Below are positions 17,497 to 26,307 of a stretch of 64,000 bases of DNA, in pieces. Position 1 is the stretch's first letter; each line of letters opens with the position of its first letter. The notes below the pieces were generated by a model that saw nothing but the letters and a program-made list of their open reading frames with translations, was not told where the DNA came from and did not search any database. This stretch comes from Allomuricauda sp. (GTDB taxonomy: Bacteria > Bacteroidota > Bacteroidia > Flavobacteriales > Flavobacteriaceae): NCBI RefSeq assembly GCF_002699205.1, contig NZ_PABT01000014.1, forward strand, positions 248,001 to 312,000. Reading direction: 5' to 3'. The position numbers and the translations under genes were made by a program.

Positions 17497-18543
17497 GTGA
17501 AAAAAGGAGTTTTGTTGGTCAATTTGGGTTCGCCAGATAGCCCTACCGCCAAAGATGTAAAACCGTATTTGGATGAATTTTTGATGGATGAAAGGGTCAT
17601 TGATGTAAATCCAATACTTAGAAACATTATCGTTAGAGGGATTATTCTGAACACCCGTCCCAAAAAGTCCGCCGAGGCCTATTCCAAAATTTGGTGGGAA
17701 GAAGGTTCCCCCTTGATCGTTATTTCCGAAAGATTTGCCCAGAAGGTCCAACAACATATCGATTTGCCGGTAGCTTTGGGGATGCGGTATGGCTCCATGT
17801 CCATAAAAGAAGGATTACAGGAATTAAAAAACAAGGGGGTCGATGAGGTATTCCTAGTGCCCTTGTACCCACATTATGCCATGTCGTCATACGAAACAGT
17901 GGTGGTAAAGGCGTTTGAGGTACAGCAAAAGGATTTTCCCCAGATGCACATGACCACCTTGCCCGCTTTTTATAGTAACCGGGACTACATCAAAATATTA
18001 TCTGATAGTATTGCCGAAGGCCTGGAAGGTTTTGACTACGACCATATTCTTTTCTCTTATCATGGGATTCCAGAACGCCACATTAAAAAATCGGACCCTA
18101 CCAAGTTCCATTGCCAGTTGAACGGTGAATGCTGCAAAACCAACTCTGTGGCACACCATACCTGTTATAGACATCAATGTTATGACACCACCGAATTGGT
18201 AAAAAAACAATTGGGATTGCCAGAGGATAAGGTAAGTACATCTTTTCAATCCAGACTGGGAAGTGACCCATGGTTACAGCCCTTTACCGATAAGGAATTT
18301 GGACGCCTCGGCAAAAAAGGTGTCAAGAAATTGGCCGTCATCACTCCGGCCTTTGTCAGTGATTGTTTGGAAACCCTCGAAGAAATTGCCATGGAAGGTA
18401 AAGAACAGTTCCAAGAAGCAGGGGGAGAGGAATATATCCACATCCCATGTTTGAACGACCGGGATGACTGGGCGGAACTTATGGCCAAATGGATCAAGGA
18501 TTGGGAAGAAAACGATGCCTTGCCACAAACCAACATCCGATAA
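17497..18543 (+). CDS. hemH: Ferrochelatase
   Basis: A 348-residue enzyme inserting Fe2+ into protoporphyrin IX, the last step of the protoporphyrin-dependent heme pathway. I choose the GTG at 17497 (KKGVLLVNLGSPDSPT is the family N-terminus). Catalytic His189 is in LFSYHGIPERH, and the acidic motif is SDCLETLEEI (about 288-297). A cysteine-rich insert (Cys206, 212, 213, 223, 228) lies just after the active-site loop; some bacterial ferrochelatases bind a [2Fe-2S] cluster, so a cluster is possible here. It is separate from the hemACDEFB operon by 4 kb and heads a forward unit with the DUF3050 gene. Confidence 0.96.
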   Translation: MKKGVLLVNLGSPDSPTAKDVKPYLDEFLMDERVIDVNPILRNIIVRGIILNTRPKKSAEAYSKIWWEEGSPLIVISERFAQKVQQHIDLPVALGMRYGSMSIKEGLQELKNKGVDEVFLVPLYPHYAMSSYETVVVKAFEVQQKDFPQMHMTTLPAFYSNRDYIKILSDSIAEGLEGFDYDHILFSYHGIPERHIKKSDPTKFHCQLNGECCKTNSVAHHTCYRHQCYDTTELVKKQLGLPEDKVSTSFQSRLGSDPWLQPFTDKEFGRLGKKGVKKLAVITPAFVSDCLETLEEIAMEGKEQFQEAGGEEYIHIPCLNDRDDWAELMAKWIKDWEENDALPQTNIR

Positions 18544-18568
18544 AAAATAGTAGAATAAAGGAACCGAT

Positions 18569-19354
18569 ATGACCATCGAAAATTTGGAGAACGGCCTTCA
18601 ACCTTTGAGGCAACAACTCAGAAACCACGAATTGTATACCCAACTGGAATCTGTGGAGGACATCAAAACCTTTATGGAAAGCCATGTGTATGCCGTTTGG
18701 GACTTTATGTCCCTGCTCAAGGCACTGCAGCAAAACCTTACCTGTGTTGGCTTGCCTTGGCATCCAGCGGCCGACACATCGGTAACGCGGTTCATCAACG
18801 AAATTGTTTTGGAGGAAGAGAGTGATTTTGATGGGGAGGGAAAGGCAAAAAGTCATTTTGAAATGTATTTGGACGCTATGGAGGAAGTGCATGCAGATAC
18901 CTCCCGGGCACTACATGTAATTTCAAGTTTTACGGATCTTGAAACTATTGCCCAACAGATTGATAAAGCAAATCTTGACCAAGCAGAAAAAAACTTTTTA
19001 AACTTCACTTTTAGGGTTATCAATACCCAAAAACCCCATATTATCGCTGCCGCCTTCACTTTTGGTAGAGAAGAATTGATACCCGACATGTTTCTTGGCA
19101 TCATAGAGAGGTCAAATGGTCCTGGCAACTATCAAAAATTGACCTATTACCTCAAAAGACATATTGAGTTGGATGGGGAGGAACATGGTCCATTGGCATT
19201 AAAAATAATCAAGGCACTTTGTGGCTCAGATGATGAAAAGTGGAACGAAGTGGCAGAATATAGCAAGGAGGCACTTCAATATCGAATTGAACTTTGGGAC
19301 AGTATTGCTAAAAAACTTGCCAAGAACAAGGATAGTTTGGCGGATGCATTGTAG
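18569..19354 (+). CDS. DUF3050 protein, heme-oxygenase-like fold, possible diiron oxidase
   Basis: A 261-residue, mostly helical protein matching DUF3050. Candidate metal ligands include His39 (MESHVYAVWDFM), Glu82-84, His96, and the C-terminal set His198, Asp202, His206 (RHIELDGEEHGPLA). This HxxxDxxxH spacing recalls heme-oxygenase-like diiron oxidases (the UndA/SznF/CADD superfamily). It starts 25 nt after hemH, so co-transcription is likely. It might act on heme or porphyrin, or simply share an iron theme; the sequence does not decide. Family-level call good, activity speculative. Confidence 0.8.
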   Translation: MTIENLENGLQPLRQQLRNHELYTQLESVEDIKTFMESHVYAVWDFMSLLKALQQNLTCVGLPWHPAADTSVTRFINEIVLEEESDFDGEGKAKSHFEMYLDAMEEVHADTSRALHVISSFTDLETIAQQIDKANLDQAEKNFLNFTFRVINTQKPHIIAAAFTFGREELIPDMFLGIIERSNGPGNYQKLTYYLKRHIELDGEEHGPLALKIIKALCGSDDEKWNEVAEYSKEALQYRIELWDSIAKKLAKNKDSLADAL

Positions 19355-19398
19355 TTTTGGCCTTCGCTATAATTTATTTTTAATGAAGATTCCTTGGC

Positions 19399-20775
19399 AT
19401 GGTCAAAATAATCTCTAACGACCTTGGGGAAGAGCCCATAGGAAAATTACTTGTCAAACAGGCGGTTCCTGCATCCATAGGCATATTGGTGATGTCCTTA
19501 AACGTGCTTGTCGATTCCATTTTTGTGGGCAATTGGATAGGGGCCATAGCCATTGCAGCGATCAATGTGGTACTCCCGATTTCGTTCTTTATAGGGGCCT
19601 TGGGCATGGCGATAGGTATAGGGGGCTCCAGTATTATTTCCCGCGCCATGGGGGCCGATAATCATGCAAAGGCCACCAAAACATTTGGAAACCAGATAGT
19701 GCTTACCTTTTTGATTACCATTACGATGGCCATCCTGGGTATTGTGTACGTAGATAGCCTGATACCTGCCTTCGGTGGAAAGGGCGCTATCTTTGAACTG
19801 GCAAAAACATACTACATCATCGTACTGTACGGCGTTCCCTTTTTGGCCTTTAGTATGATGGGCAATAACGTCATCAGGGCCGAGGGCAAGCCCAAGTTCG
19901 CCATGATCGCCATGATTATTCCCTCGGTGAGCAACCTAGTGTTGGACTATGTTTTTATTTACGTCTTTGATTGGGGTATGACCGGCGCGGCATGGGCCAC
20001 CACTGGAGGATATATTTTTTCCTTTTCCTATATCGCTTACTTCTTTACCTCAAATCGTTCCGAACTTAAACTCCGCCTTGGGAGCTTGACCCCTGATTTG
20101 CCCATTATTAGGGAAATTGGGGCGCTTGGGGTCGTAACCTTGGCACGACAGGCGACGACGAGCGTGGTATACCTCTTGATGAACAATATATTGTTCAATC
20201 TGGGAGGCGAGTCCATGGTAGCTGTTTATGCCATAATTGGTAGAATGTTGATGTTTGCCCTGTTCCCGGTTTTTGGGGTCACCCAAGGATTTTTGCCCAT
20301 CGCAGGTTACAACTATGGCGCGGTAAAGTATGATCGGGTAAAGGAATCCATCTATACGGCGATCAAGTATGCAGCTTTGGTCGCTACCATTGTTTTTGTG
20401 GTGCTCATGGTTTTCCCCGCAGAAATAGCCTCTTTATTTTTGAGCAGCCGGCCCGAATTGTCTCCCGCAGAAATTGAGGCCAACAATTTTGTGCTCCAGC
20501 ACACACCCGTGGCTATGCGCTTGGTGTTTGCAGCAACACCCATTATTGCCATCCAATTAATAGGTGCAGCCTATTTTCAAGCCATTGGGAAAGCCATTCC
20601 CGCCTTATTGTTGACCTTGACACGCCAAGGCTTCTTTTTTATCCCCTTGATTTTGATTTTACCAAATTTAATGGGGGAAATTGGAGTGTGGTTATCTTTT
20701 TGTACAGCCGATGTGCTTGCTACTATTGTTACCGGTGTTTTTCTTCATAGGGAAATCAAGTCCGAACTATCGTAG
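19399..20775 (+). CDS. MATE family multidrug/metabolite efflux protein
   Basis: A 458-residue inner-membrane protein with about twelve hydrophobic helices. The MATE repeats are visible: PIGKLLVKQAVPASIGILVM opens helix 1, and VDSIFVGNWIGAIAIAAINV, SIIISRAMGA-like (GGSSIISRAMGA) and GVTQGFLPIAGYNYGA are typical. These proteins export organic cations, drugs or metabolites in exchange for Na+ or H+. It follows the DUF3050 gene by 44 nt on the same strand. Whether it exports a heme-related compound is unknown. Confidence 0.93.
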   Translation: MVKIISNDLGEEPIGKLLVKQAVPASIGILVMSLNVLVDSIFVGNWIGAIAIAAINVVLPISFFIGALGMAIGIGGSSIISRAMGADNHAKATKTFGNQIVLTFLITITMAILGIVYVDSLIPAFGGKGAIFELAKTYYIIVLYGVPFLAFSMMGNNVIRAEGKPKFAMIAMIIPSVSNLVLDYVFIYVFDWGMTGAAWATTGGYIFSFSYIAYFFTSNRSELKLRLGSLTPDLPIIREIGALGVVTLARQATTSVVYLLMNNILFNLGGESMVAVYAIIGRMLMFALFPVFGVTQGFLPIAGYNYGAVKYDRVKESIYTAIKYAALVATIVFVVLMVFPAEIASLFLSSRPELSPAEIEANNFVLQHTPVAMRLVFAATPIIAIQLIGAAYFQAIGKAIPALLLTLTRQGFFFIPLILILPNLMGEIGVWLSFCTADVLATIVTGVFLHREIKSELS

Positions 20776-20828
20776 ATGTCATTTCTTTCATCTAGAATGT
20801 TTAATTTGGAAGTCATAACTAAACATTC

Positions 20829-21914
20829 ATGAAGAAAACTATATTAACAGGTCTTATTGCAATTTTGGTAATTGCCTGTGCAAAAGAAAAACCAATGTAC
20901 ACCCTGTTTGTTGGAACCTATACCGATGGCGATAGCGAAGGCATATATACCTACACTTTTGATTCAAATTCAGGGGAATTGTCCAACCAAAAACTGGCAG
21001 CTGTGATCACCAATCCATCGTATTTGGCCATTTCGGAGGACAAAGCGAATCTCTACGCGGTTCAAGAAACTGCCGATTTTGATAGTTTGGGCGGTGGAGT
21101 TACCGCTTTTAAGTTGAAAGATGACGTGTTGGAGCTCCAGAACAGTATGGGAACCCAAGGAGCACATCCATGCCATGTCTCCCTTTCCGGTGATGGATAT
21201 CTGGCCGTTGCCAATTATACGGGGGGCAATTTTTCGATATTTTCATTAAATGATGATGGCTCATTGGCGGATGGTCCACAGATAATCGACCATAATCCCT
21301 TGGATTCCATAAAAACCTCCCATGCGCACATGGCCCAATTCAATGCTGATGGGCTCATGGTTACCAATTTGGGGTTGGACGCCATCAAAAGATACACGTT
21401 GAAAGCCGGCAAGTTTGTCCCTGCCGAACAAGCTTCCATAGCTTTTGAAGATGGAGCGGGACCTCGCCATTTTACCTATGGCAACAACGGCAAAATGCTG
21501 TATGTCATCAACGAATTGAATAGTACCATTTCTGTTTTGGAAAAGAATGGCAATGGAAATTATGTAGAAACACAAGTGGTCCCTACTTTGGATAAGACCT
21601 ATCAAGGCAACAATGCTTGTGCAGACCTCCATTTGTCTCCGGACGGAAAGTTTTTGTATGGTTCCAACCGTGGTGAGAACACTATTGTGATATTTGCCGT
21701 GGATGGAGAATCCGGTCAATTGGAATTAGTGGGAAGAGAACCGGTACACGGAGATTGGCCCCGAAATTTTACTTTGGACCCAACGGGAGAATTTCTACTG
21801 GTAGCCAACAAGAAAACCAGTAATATTTCAATCTTTAAAAGGGATAGGGAAAACGGAACTTTAAATTTCTTGAGTGAAACCAAACACCCGAACCCCGTGT
21901 GTTTGGTTTTTTAA
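20829..21914 (+). CDS. Lactonase family beta-propeller lipoprotein (6-phosphogluconolactonase-like)
   Basis: A 361-residue protein with a lipoprotein signal (lipobox near ILVIAC, Cys17), so it is probably membrane anchored in the periplasm. The mature part is a seven-bladed propeller of the lactonase/Pgl family: TLFVGTYTDGDSEGIYTY at the start, GAHPCHVSLSGDGYLAVANY, GAGPRHFTYG, LHLSPDGKFLYGSNRGENTI, and GDWPRNFTLDPTGEFLLVAN. Cytoplasmic relatives hydrolyse 6-phosphogluconolactone; exported ones probably act on other sugar lactones. A hairpin-free A/T-rich stretch follows. Confidence 0.9.
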   Translation: MKKTILTGLIAILVIACAKEKPMYTLFVGTYTDGDSEGIYTYTFDSNSGELSNQKLAAVITNPSYLAISEDKANLYAVQETADFDSLGGGVTAFKLKDDVLELQNSMGTQGAHPCHVSLSGDGYLAVANYTGGNFSIFSLNDDGSLADGPQIIDHNPLDSIKTSHAHMAQFNADGLMVTNLGLDAIKRYTLKAGKFVPAEQASIAFEDGAGPRHFTYGNNGKMLYVINELNSTISVLEKNGNGNYVETQVVPTLDKTYQGNNACADLHLSPDGKFLYGSNRGENTIVIFAVDGESGQLELVGREPVHGDWPRNFTLDPTGEFLLVANKKTSNISIFKRDRENGTLNFLSETKHPNPVCLVF

Positions 21915-22030
21915 TATCAGTATATTTTATTGATTATGAGTAGTTTTTGAAAATTACAATAAAAATTCTACCATCTATACAATCCTTTGATTGAACAATG
22001 GTTTGTTCCATATTTTTAGAAAAACAAATC

Positions 22031-22762
22031 ATGCAATCAACGAACCTCAACATTATTTTAAAAATCATTATTGTTTTATGCTCCTTTTTGCCATTACAGG
22101 CCCAGGTCAGTACCCGAAGTATTTGCATCAACAAAGAATATGAGGGCAATTATAGAACCACACTAAAACTTAAGGTGCCTTTGGATGCGGAAAAGCAATT
22201 CTATAATTTGGACATTAACAATGCTGAAATAACAGCGATTACCGACAATACCGGGTTTGATTTTTTGAGCAACGGAAAAGGTTTGGTCGTGGAAAACACA
22301 TATGGTTTTGTAAGCTCCGATGGTTCTTATTATGATTTGCAAATGGAAATTGACGGAGTGCCACAAAAAGGAGCTACAACATTGGAGATGAAAGGAACCT
22401 TCTTGATCAATTATGTTGGGGATGCTTCTGAGGAAAAAACATTGGAACTCCCTTTTAAAGAGAACATTCAGTCCTCATTTGATTCTGAAATAGGAAAGAT
22501 AACCATTTTGGATGCGGGAGGAGCTACGCTGCAGGACGGTACAGAATACCATTTATATACTTTGGATACAGAAACCCCTATTGGCAATCTCGAAGTGATA
22601 GATGGTGATGATAGCGAGGAATATAGAAACATGGGACTTGGTCTGGACGAGAATACCGTAGTGTTCAAGGAAGCACCTGAAAAAATCACAATTAAAGTTC
22701 AGACCAAATCTATGGAAACCCAAAAGGCACCTTTTGATTTAAACATCGGTATCGGTTTTTGA
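22031..22762 (+). CDS. Hypothetical exported protein
   Basis: A 243-residue protein starting at MQSTNLNIILK; the hydrophobic stretch and PLQAQ at residues 1-25 form a signal peptide. An earlier in-frame ATG at 21998 would place charged residues ahead of it. The mature protein is rich in beta-prone segments and in Asp/Glu/Thr, with no cysteine pairs or catalytic motif I recognise. Its gene ends 3 nt before the convergent zinc-ribbon gene ends. Function unknown. Confidence 0.75.
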   Translation: MQSTNLNIILKIIIVLCSFLPLQAQVSTRSICINKEYEGNYRTTLKLKVPLDAEKQFYNLDINNAEITAITDNTGFDFLSNGKGLVVENTYGFVSSDGSYYDLQMEIDGVPQKGATTLEMKGTFLINYVGDASEEKTLELPFKENIQSSFDSEIGKITILDAGGATLQDGTEYHLYTLDTETPIGNLEVIDGDDSEEYRNMGLGLDENTVVFKEAPEKITIKVQTKSMETQKAPFDLNIGIGF

Positions 22763-22764
22763 TG

Positions 22765-23874
22765 CTACTGATTGGATAGAAAAATAATCACCCCAATAAC
22801 GGCAAGAACCGCTACGACCGTAAAGAATATCTTCCAAAAACTATAGGGGCGGGTACCTGATATTAGACCATTTTCCCCATTGATAAAAAAGTTATACTCC
22901 TTGCCATTGTAGCGATAGGCACTCACATAAACCGGCAATAAAATATGTTTAAAAGTCTCCTCGGTCAGTTTCATGTTCATGGTGAATATACGCTGGGTAT
23001 CACCGCCAATGTCCCGTCTGCACCATGTGTCGGCAATGTCCCTGGCCACTTCTTTGGAGTGCAGATGGCCATCTTTTAGGGGGATGGTATATTTTTCGGT
23101 AACAAATCCAGAAAGAAACCCAGAATTGAACGGTTGGAGCTTTTTCAAATCCCATGAGGCAATTTTACTCGGAATCCGTCCGGTTTTTTGATGGGAGGCT
23201 TTGATCAAGGTATCGTCCACGAACCCGGATACTTCCCCCGATGCCGGATACCATCTTGTTTTCCTGACCCTTTTGGTGACCATTTTACCATTGGCGTCGC
23301 GAACCCTTCTTGTTTCATAATAATATTCGCCCCGTTGACCCGTATATGAAGCATATAGTTGTGCATCAAAAGTCCAATAGGGCAAATAGAGACCTTTGGT
23401 AAACTGAGGATCCAGAGCTGCTTTTTTTAAGTTGTTTGGAGCGAACCACAATCCTTTCACCCATTTTTTAAAAATGGCAAAAGACTGGTTTTTATCAATT
23501 TGAAAAGGCAATACGGCACCGGGTAATATCCAGTTTTCCTTATAGGTGTCCTCAACCACCAATGGCTGACCGCAATACACACAATGGAGCGATTTATAGT
23601 TTTCCTCTACATGTTGGTTCGCGCCACAATTTTTGCAGTGCAGCATGGAGATTTCCTCGCTGTGCCTTAGGCTGCCCATTTCCTTGAGGAAAGGATAAAG
23701 CTCCAGTTCCTCAAAACCATTTTTGTCAACATCGATGGTTTCCTCGTGCCCACAGTATTCACAGCTGATACTGGTGGTGCCAGGTTTATAAGTAAGCTCT
23801 GCACCGCAGTTTACACAGGCTTTTTTGAGTTCGGTCTTTTGGACTTTTTGTTCTTCCAATGGCTTGTTTGTCAT
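22765..23874 (-). CDS. Membrane protein with two zinc ribbons (YdjG-like)
   Basis: A 369-residue protein. Two zinc ribbons sit at the N-terminus: Cys20/Cys23-Cys38/Cys41 and Cys80/Cys83-Cys98/Cys101. A soluble middle region follows and there is one transmembrane helix at the extreme C-terminus (FWKIFFTVVAVLAVIGVIIF), so it is a tail-anchored cytoplasmic protein. The ATG at 23874 lies inside the left arm of a REP-like repeat; an upstream ATG at 23898 is also in frame. It is downstream of an SPFH-domain gene on the same strand. In Bacillus subtilis a double zinc-ribbon membrane protein (YdjG) and an SPFH protein (YdjI) work with PspA in membrane stress; this pair looks analogous, without PspA. 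Confidence 0.8.
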   Translation of the reverse strand: MTNKPLEEQKVQKTELKKACVNCGAELTYKPGTTSISCEYCGHEETIDVDKNGFEELELYPFLKEMGSLRHSEEISMLHCKNCGANQHVEENYKSLHCVYCGQPLVVEDTYKENWILPGAVLPFQIDKNQSFAIFKKWVKGLWFAPNNLKKAALDPQFTKGLYLPYWTFDAQLYASYTGQRGEYYYETRRVRDANGKMVTKRVRKTRWYPASGEVSGFVDDTLIKASHQKTGRIPSKIASWDLKKLQPFNSGFLSGFVTEKYTIPLKDGHLHSKEVARDIADTWCRRDIGGDTQRIFTMNMKLTEETFKHILLPVYVSAYRYNGKEYNFFINGENGLISGTRPYSFWKIFFTVVAVLAVIGVIIFLSNQ

Positions 23875-23966
23875 TCTGAGTGAAACGAAGAATCTCACTC
23901 ATGTACGATTAAAAAGTGTATTTAACAGAGATGCTTGATGGATTTCTCGACTGCGCTCGAAATGAC
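23870..23966. repeat. REP-like inverted repeat (GTCATT...AATGAC type)
   Basis: Bounded by GTCATTCTGAGTGAAACGAA on the left and CGCTCGAAATGAC on the right, with imperfect complementarity of the outer ends (GTCATT/AATGAC) and internal GAAGAATCTC versus GATTTCTCG. It is the same class of element as the one at 46171-46258, whose outer 10 bases match perfectly. Such short palindromic units are widely dispersed in flavobacterial genomes. Here it fills the gap between the SPFH and zinc-ribbon genes, and includes the latter's start codon. Confidence 0.6.
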
Positions 23967-23990
23967 AGTTCAGCATGACAATAGATTTTA

Positions 23991-25130
23991 TTATTCCGTT
24001 GGTAATGGAGGTGGGGTATTGCCGCCCAAAAACGATTTTAACTCTTCCACATCTTTTAATGCGGTCCATGCGGACATGCCCTGCTTCCACACCAAACTAT
24101 CACGGTTAATGGCCCTGGAAGCAAAAAGGGATTGCATTTGCTCGAAGGTCACGGGACCGTGTTGGGTACCGTTCGTGGCATAATAGTACATGGTTTGCAC
24201 TGGCATGGGAGGAGGAACAGCTCCAGCCGATGGTTGGGCAGTCATTTGAGGGCTGGTCTGGGTAGTTCCACCCATCATACCGCCCATTTGTTGGGCAAGC
24301 ACAAAGCCCATGCCCATGCCCATTCCGGCCCCTGCAGTTCCACCTTCATTTTGTGCGGCGGCTTCAATGGCTTTGGCGGTCTTGAACTTGGTCAATTTGT
24401 CAAGGTCCAATTTATCTATTCGGCTATACTCGAAAATTTCTTTTTTGAGGTCTTCCGGCATGGAGACATTTTCGATGTAGAATTTCTCCAAGGAGATACC
24501 TACTGTTTGAAATTCCGGAGCCATCACTTCCCTACAGGTATCCGATAGTTCCGAGGTATTGGCGGCATATAGTTCAATGGGAAGATTTGCTTCGCCAACG
24601 GTGTCGGTAAATCGTGTCGCGATTAAACTTTTGAGGTGCTCGTTGATTTCAAAATTGGTGAAATTACTGTCGGTGCCCACAATATCCTTGATGAACTTTC
24701 CGGCATCGGAAATTTTGAAGGCATACGTTCCGAACGCTCTGATTTCCACCAAACCAAAACGGTCATCACTTAAAGTGATGGGACTTTTGGTTCCCCATTT
24801 TTCATCAGTGAAAAGGTGGGTGTTCACAAAATACACCTCGGCTTTGAAAGGGGAATTAAATCCATATTTCCATCCTTTCAGCGTGGCTAATATGGGTAAG
24901 TTCTTAGTGGTGAGGTCGTAAGTGCCCGGCCCGAACACATCGGCCAATTGGCCTTCGTTGATGAAAACCGCCGTCTGTCCTTCTCGAACAATCAGTTTTG
25001 CACCGTTTTTTATTTCATTTTGATAGCGCTCAAAACGATGTGCGATGGTATCGTCCGTATAGTCGAGCCACTCAATAATGTCAATAAATTCATTACTGAG
25101 TTTTTCTTTGATCTTTCCAAAAATATCCAT
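23991..25130 (-). CDS. SPFH/band-7 domain protein with C-terminal GYF-type domain (YdjI-like)
   Basis: A 379-residue protein; start chosen at MDIFGKIKEKLSNEF, as the upstream in-frame extension is unlike the family. Residues about 25-245 form an SPFH domain of the virion-core/YdjI type (LIVREGQTAVFINEGQLADV, PGTYDLTTKNLP). Next comes a Gly/Met/Gln-rich linker with GAGMGMGMGFVLAQQMGGMM (about 260-280), then a Pro-rich spacer and a GYF_2-like domain (about 315-370: YYYATNGTQHGPVTFEQMQS, WTALKDVEEL). It should sit on the inner face of the membrane, oligomerise, and recruit partners. Only the REP-like repeat separates it from the zinc-ribbon gene. Confidence 0.87.
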   Translation of the reverse strand: MDIFGKIKEKLSNEFIDIIEWLDYTDDTIAHRFERYQNEIKNGAKLIVREGQTAVFINEGQLADVFGPGTYDLTTKNLPILATLKGWKYGFNSPFKAEVYFVNTHLFTDEKWGTKSPITLSDDRFGLVEIRAFGTYAFKISDAGKFIKDIVGTDSNFTNFEINEHLKSLIATRFTDTVGEANLPIELYAANTSELSDTCREVMAPEFQTVGISLEKFYIENVSMPEDLKKEIFEYSRIDKLDLDKLTKFKTAKAIEAAAQNEGGTAGAGMGMGMGFVLAQQMGGMMGGTTQTSPQMTAQPSAGAVPPPMPVQTMYYYATNGTQHGPVTFEQMQSLFASRAINRDSLVWKQGMSAWTALKDVEELKSFLGGNTPPPLPTE

Positions 25131-25341
25131 GGTAGTGTTTTTAGTTTTATTGGTGCTTAATTTATGAAAAAACTGGATTGTTTCCATTAGGTTAGTGTAA
25201 AATGCGCTTAGATTGTTACAAAAGAAGCATTGGGACATCAATTTAAACATCGTACACCCCTTATTGCGAGTGGCGTACATGTTGAGTTCCTGTGAAAAAG
25301 GATTATTGGCGGGATAGCCTCGCTTATTCTCCGTAAGCCCT

Positions 25342-25349
25342 TATTTTTG
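25342..25349 (+). promoter_or_regulatory. Candidate -7 element upstream of the HAD phosphatase gene
   Basis: TATTTTTG, an exact match to TAnnTTTG, 15 nt before the ATG at 25365. No convincing -33 TTG at 17-23 nt, so this rests on the -7 box and position only. Confidence 0.33.
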
Positions 25350-25364
25350 CCTCAAATCTTACTC

Positions 25365-26024
25365 ATGATAAAAGCTGTTTTGTTTGATATGGATGGGGTG
25401 ATCATAGATTCGGAACCCCTGCATTATAAAGCTTACCATGCTATGTTTGATGAGGTGGGCATTACCGTGTCCCCTGAACTTTACGAAAGTTTTACAGGTA
25501 TGGCCACGTTGCCCATTTGCGAAGTTTTGGTGGACCATTTTAAGCTCAATAGAACCGCCGAGGAGTTGGTAGCAAGTAAGCGAAAGCATTTTAAGGAACT
25601 GTTTGTAAATAACGATGCCCTGCAACTCATAGACGGGGTTTTGGAATGCATACAGGATTACCACGCCAACGGACTTACGCTTGTTTTGGCTAGTTCAGCC
25701 TCCATGCTCAGTATCAATAATGTGTTTCAGCGTTTTGATCTAGATCAATATTTTGTGGCCAAACTAAGTGGTGCGGACTTAGCGGAATCCAAGCCCCACC
25801 CGGAAATTTTTATAAAAGCGGCGGAAGCCTCGGGACATGCACCGGAGCATTGTATGGTGATCGAGGATTCCACCAACGGGATCAAAGCGGCCAAAGCAGC
25901 AGGAATCTATTGTGTGGGTTTTGATAGCCCACATTCCAAAAACCAAGATTATTCACTGGCGGATAAGGTGATACGCGGGTTTGGGGAGATTACCTTCGCT
26001 AAACTTTCTAAACGCATCGAATAA
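25365..26024 (+). CDS. HAD-superfamily phosphatase / beta-phosphoglucomutase-like
   Basis: A 219-residue HAD subfamily IA protein. The nucleophile and acid/base are Asp8 and Asp10 (VLFDMDGVIIDSEP), the cap domain lies at about 17-90, motif II is LASSAS, motif III is the lysine in SKPHPEIF, and motif IV is IEDSTNGIKAAKAAGI. It probably dephosphorylates a small phosphosugar or isomerises beta-glucose-1-phosphate; motifs alone do not choose. Start set at MIKAVLFDMDG. Its last 57 codons are repeated, with changes, 2.4 kb downstream (28247-28402). Confidence 0.92.
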   Translation: MIKAVLFDMDGVIIDSEPLHYKAYHAMFDEVGITVSPELYESFTGMATLPICEVLVDHFKLNRTAEELVASKRKHFKELFVNNDALQLIDGVLECIQDYHANGLTLVLASSASMLSINNVFQRFDLDQYFVAKLSGADLAESKPHPEIFIKAAEASGHAPEHCMVIEDSTNGIKAAKAAGIYCVGFDSPHSKNQDYSLADKVIRGFGEITFAKLSKRIE

Positions 26025-26025
26025 A

Positions 26026-26307
26026 ATGGCAGCAAAAACATCTTGGTTACGCACAGTTATAGAATTATTGGAAGCCTTTTTTAATGCCTCTCGTAACGCG
26101 GACAAAAAACGTACATGGCACCAACACGTTGTGCCTTATAAAGATGATTGGGCTGTACGCCGCGAAGGCAATAAACGTATTACTTCAAAACACCGTAAGC
26201 AAAGCACTGCCATTAATGCTGCTAAACGTCTGGCTAAAAAACACAAAGCAGATGTGATCATTCACCGAGAAGATGGTACTATTCGTAATCGTATTGGGTA
26301 TGATTAG
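26026..26307 (+). CDS. DUF2188 protein
   Basis: A 93-residue basic protein. The C-terminal 60 residues (WHQHVVPYKDDWAVRREGNK, SKHRKQSTAINAAKRLAKKH, IIHREDGTIRNRIGYD) match DUF2188, a small domain seen alone or repeated in diverse bacteria and plasmids. The N-terminal 30 residues form a separate helix. Its ATG is 1 nt after the HAD stop, so it is translated from the same message. Codon choice (more GCT, CGT and AAA) looks slightly different from the HAD gene. Function unknown; nucleic-acid binding is possible given its charge. Confidence 0.82.
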   Translation: MAAKTSWLRTVIELLEAFFNASRNADKKRTWHQHVVPYKDDWAVRREGNKRITSKHRKQSTAINAAKRLAKKHKADVIIHREDGTIRNRIGYD

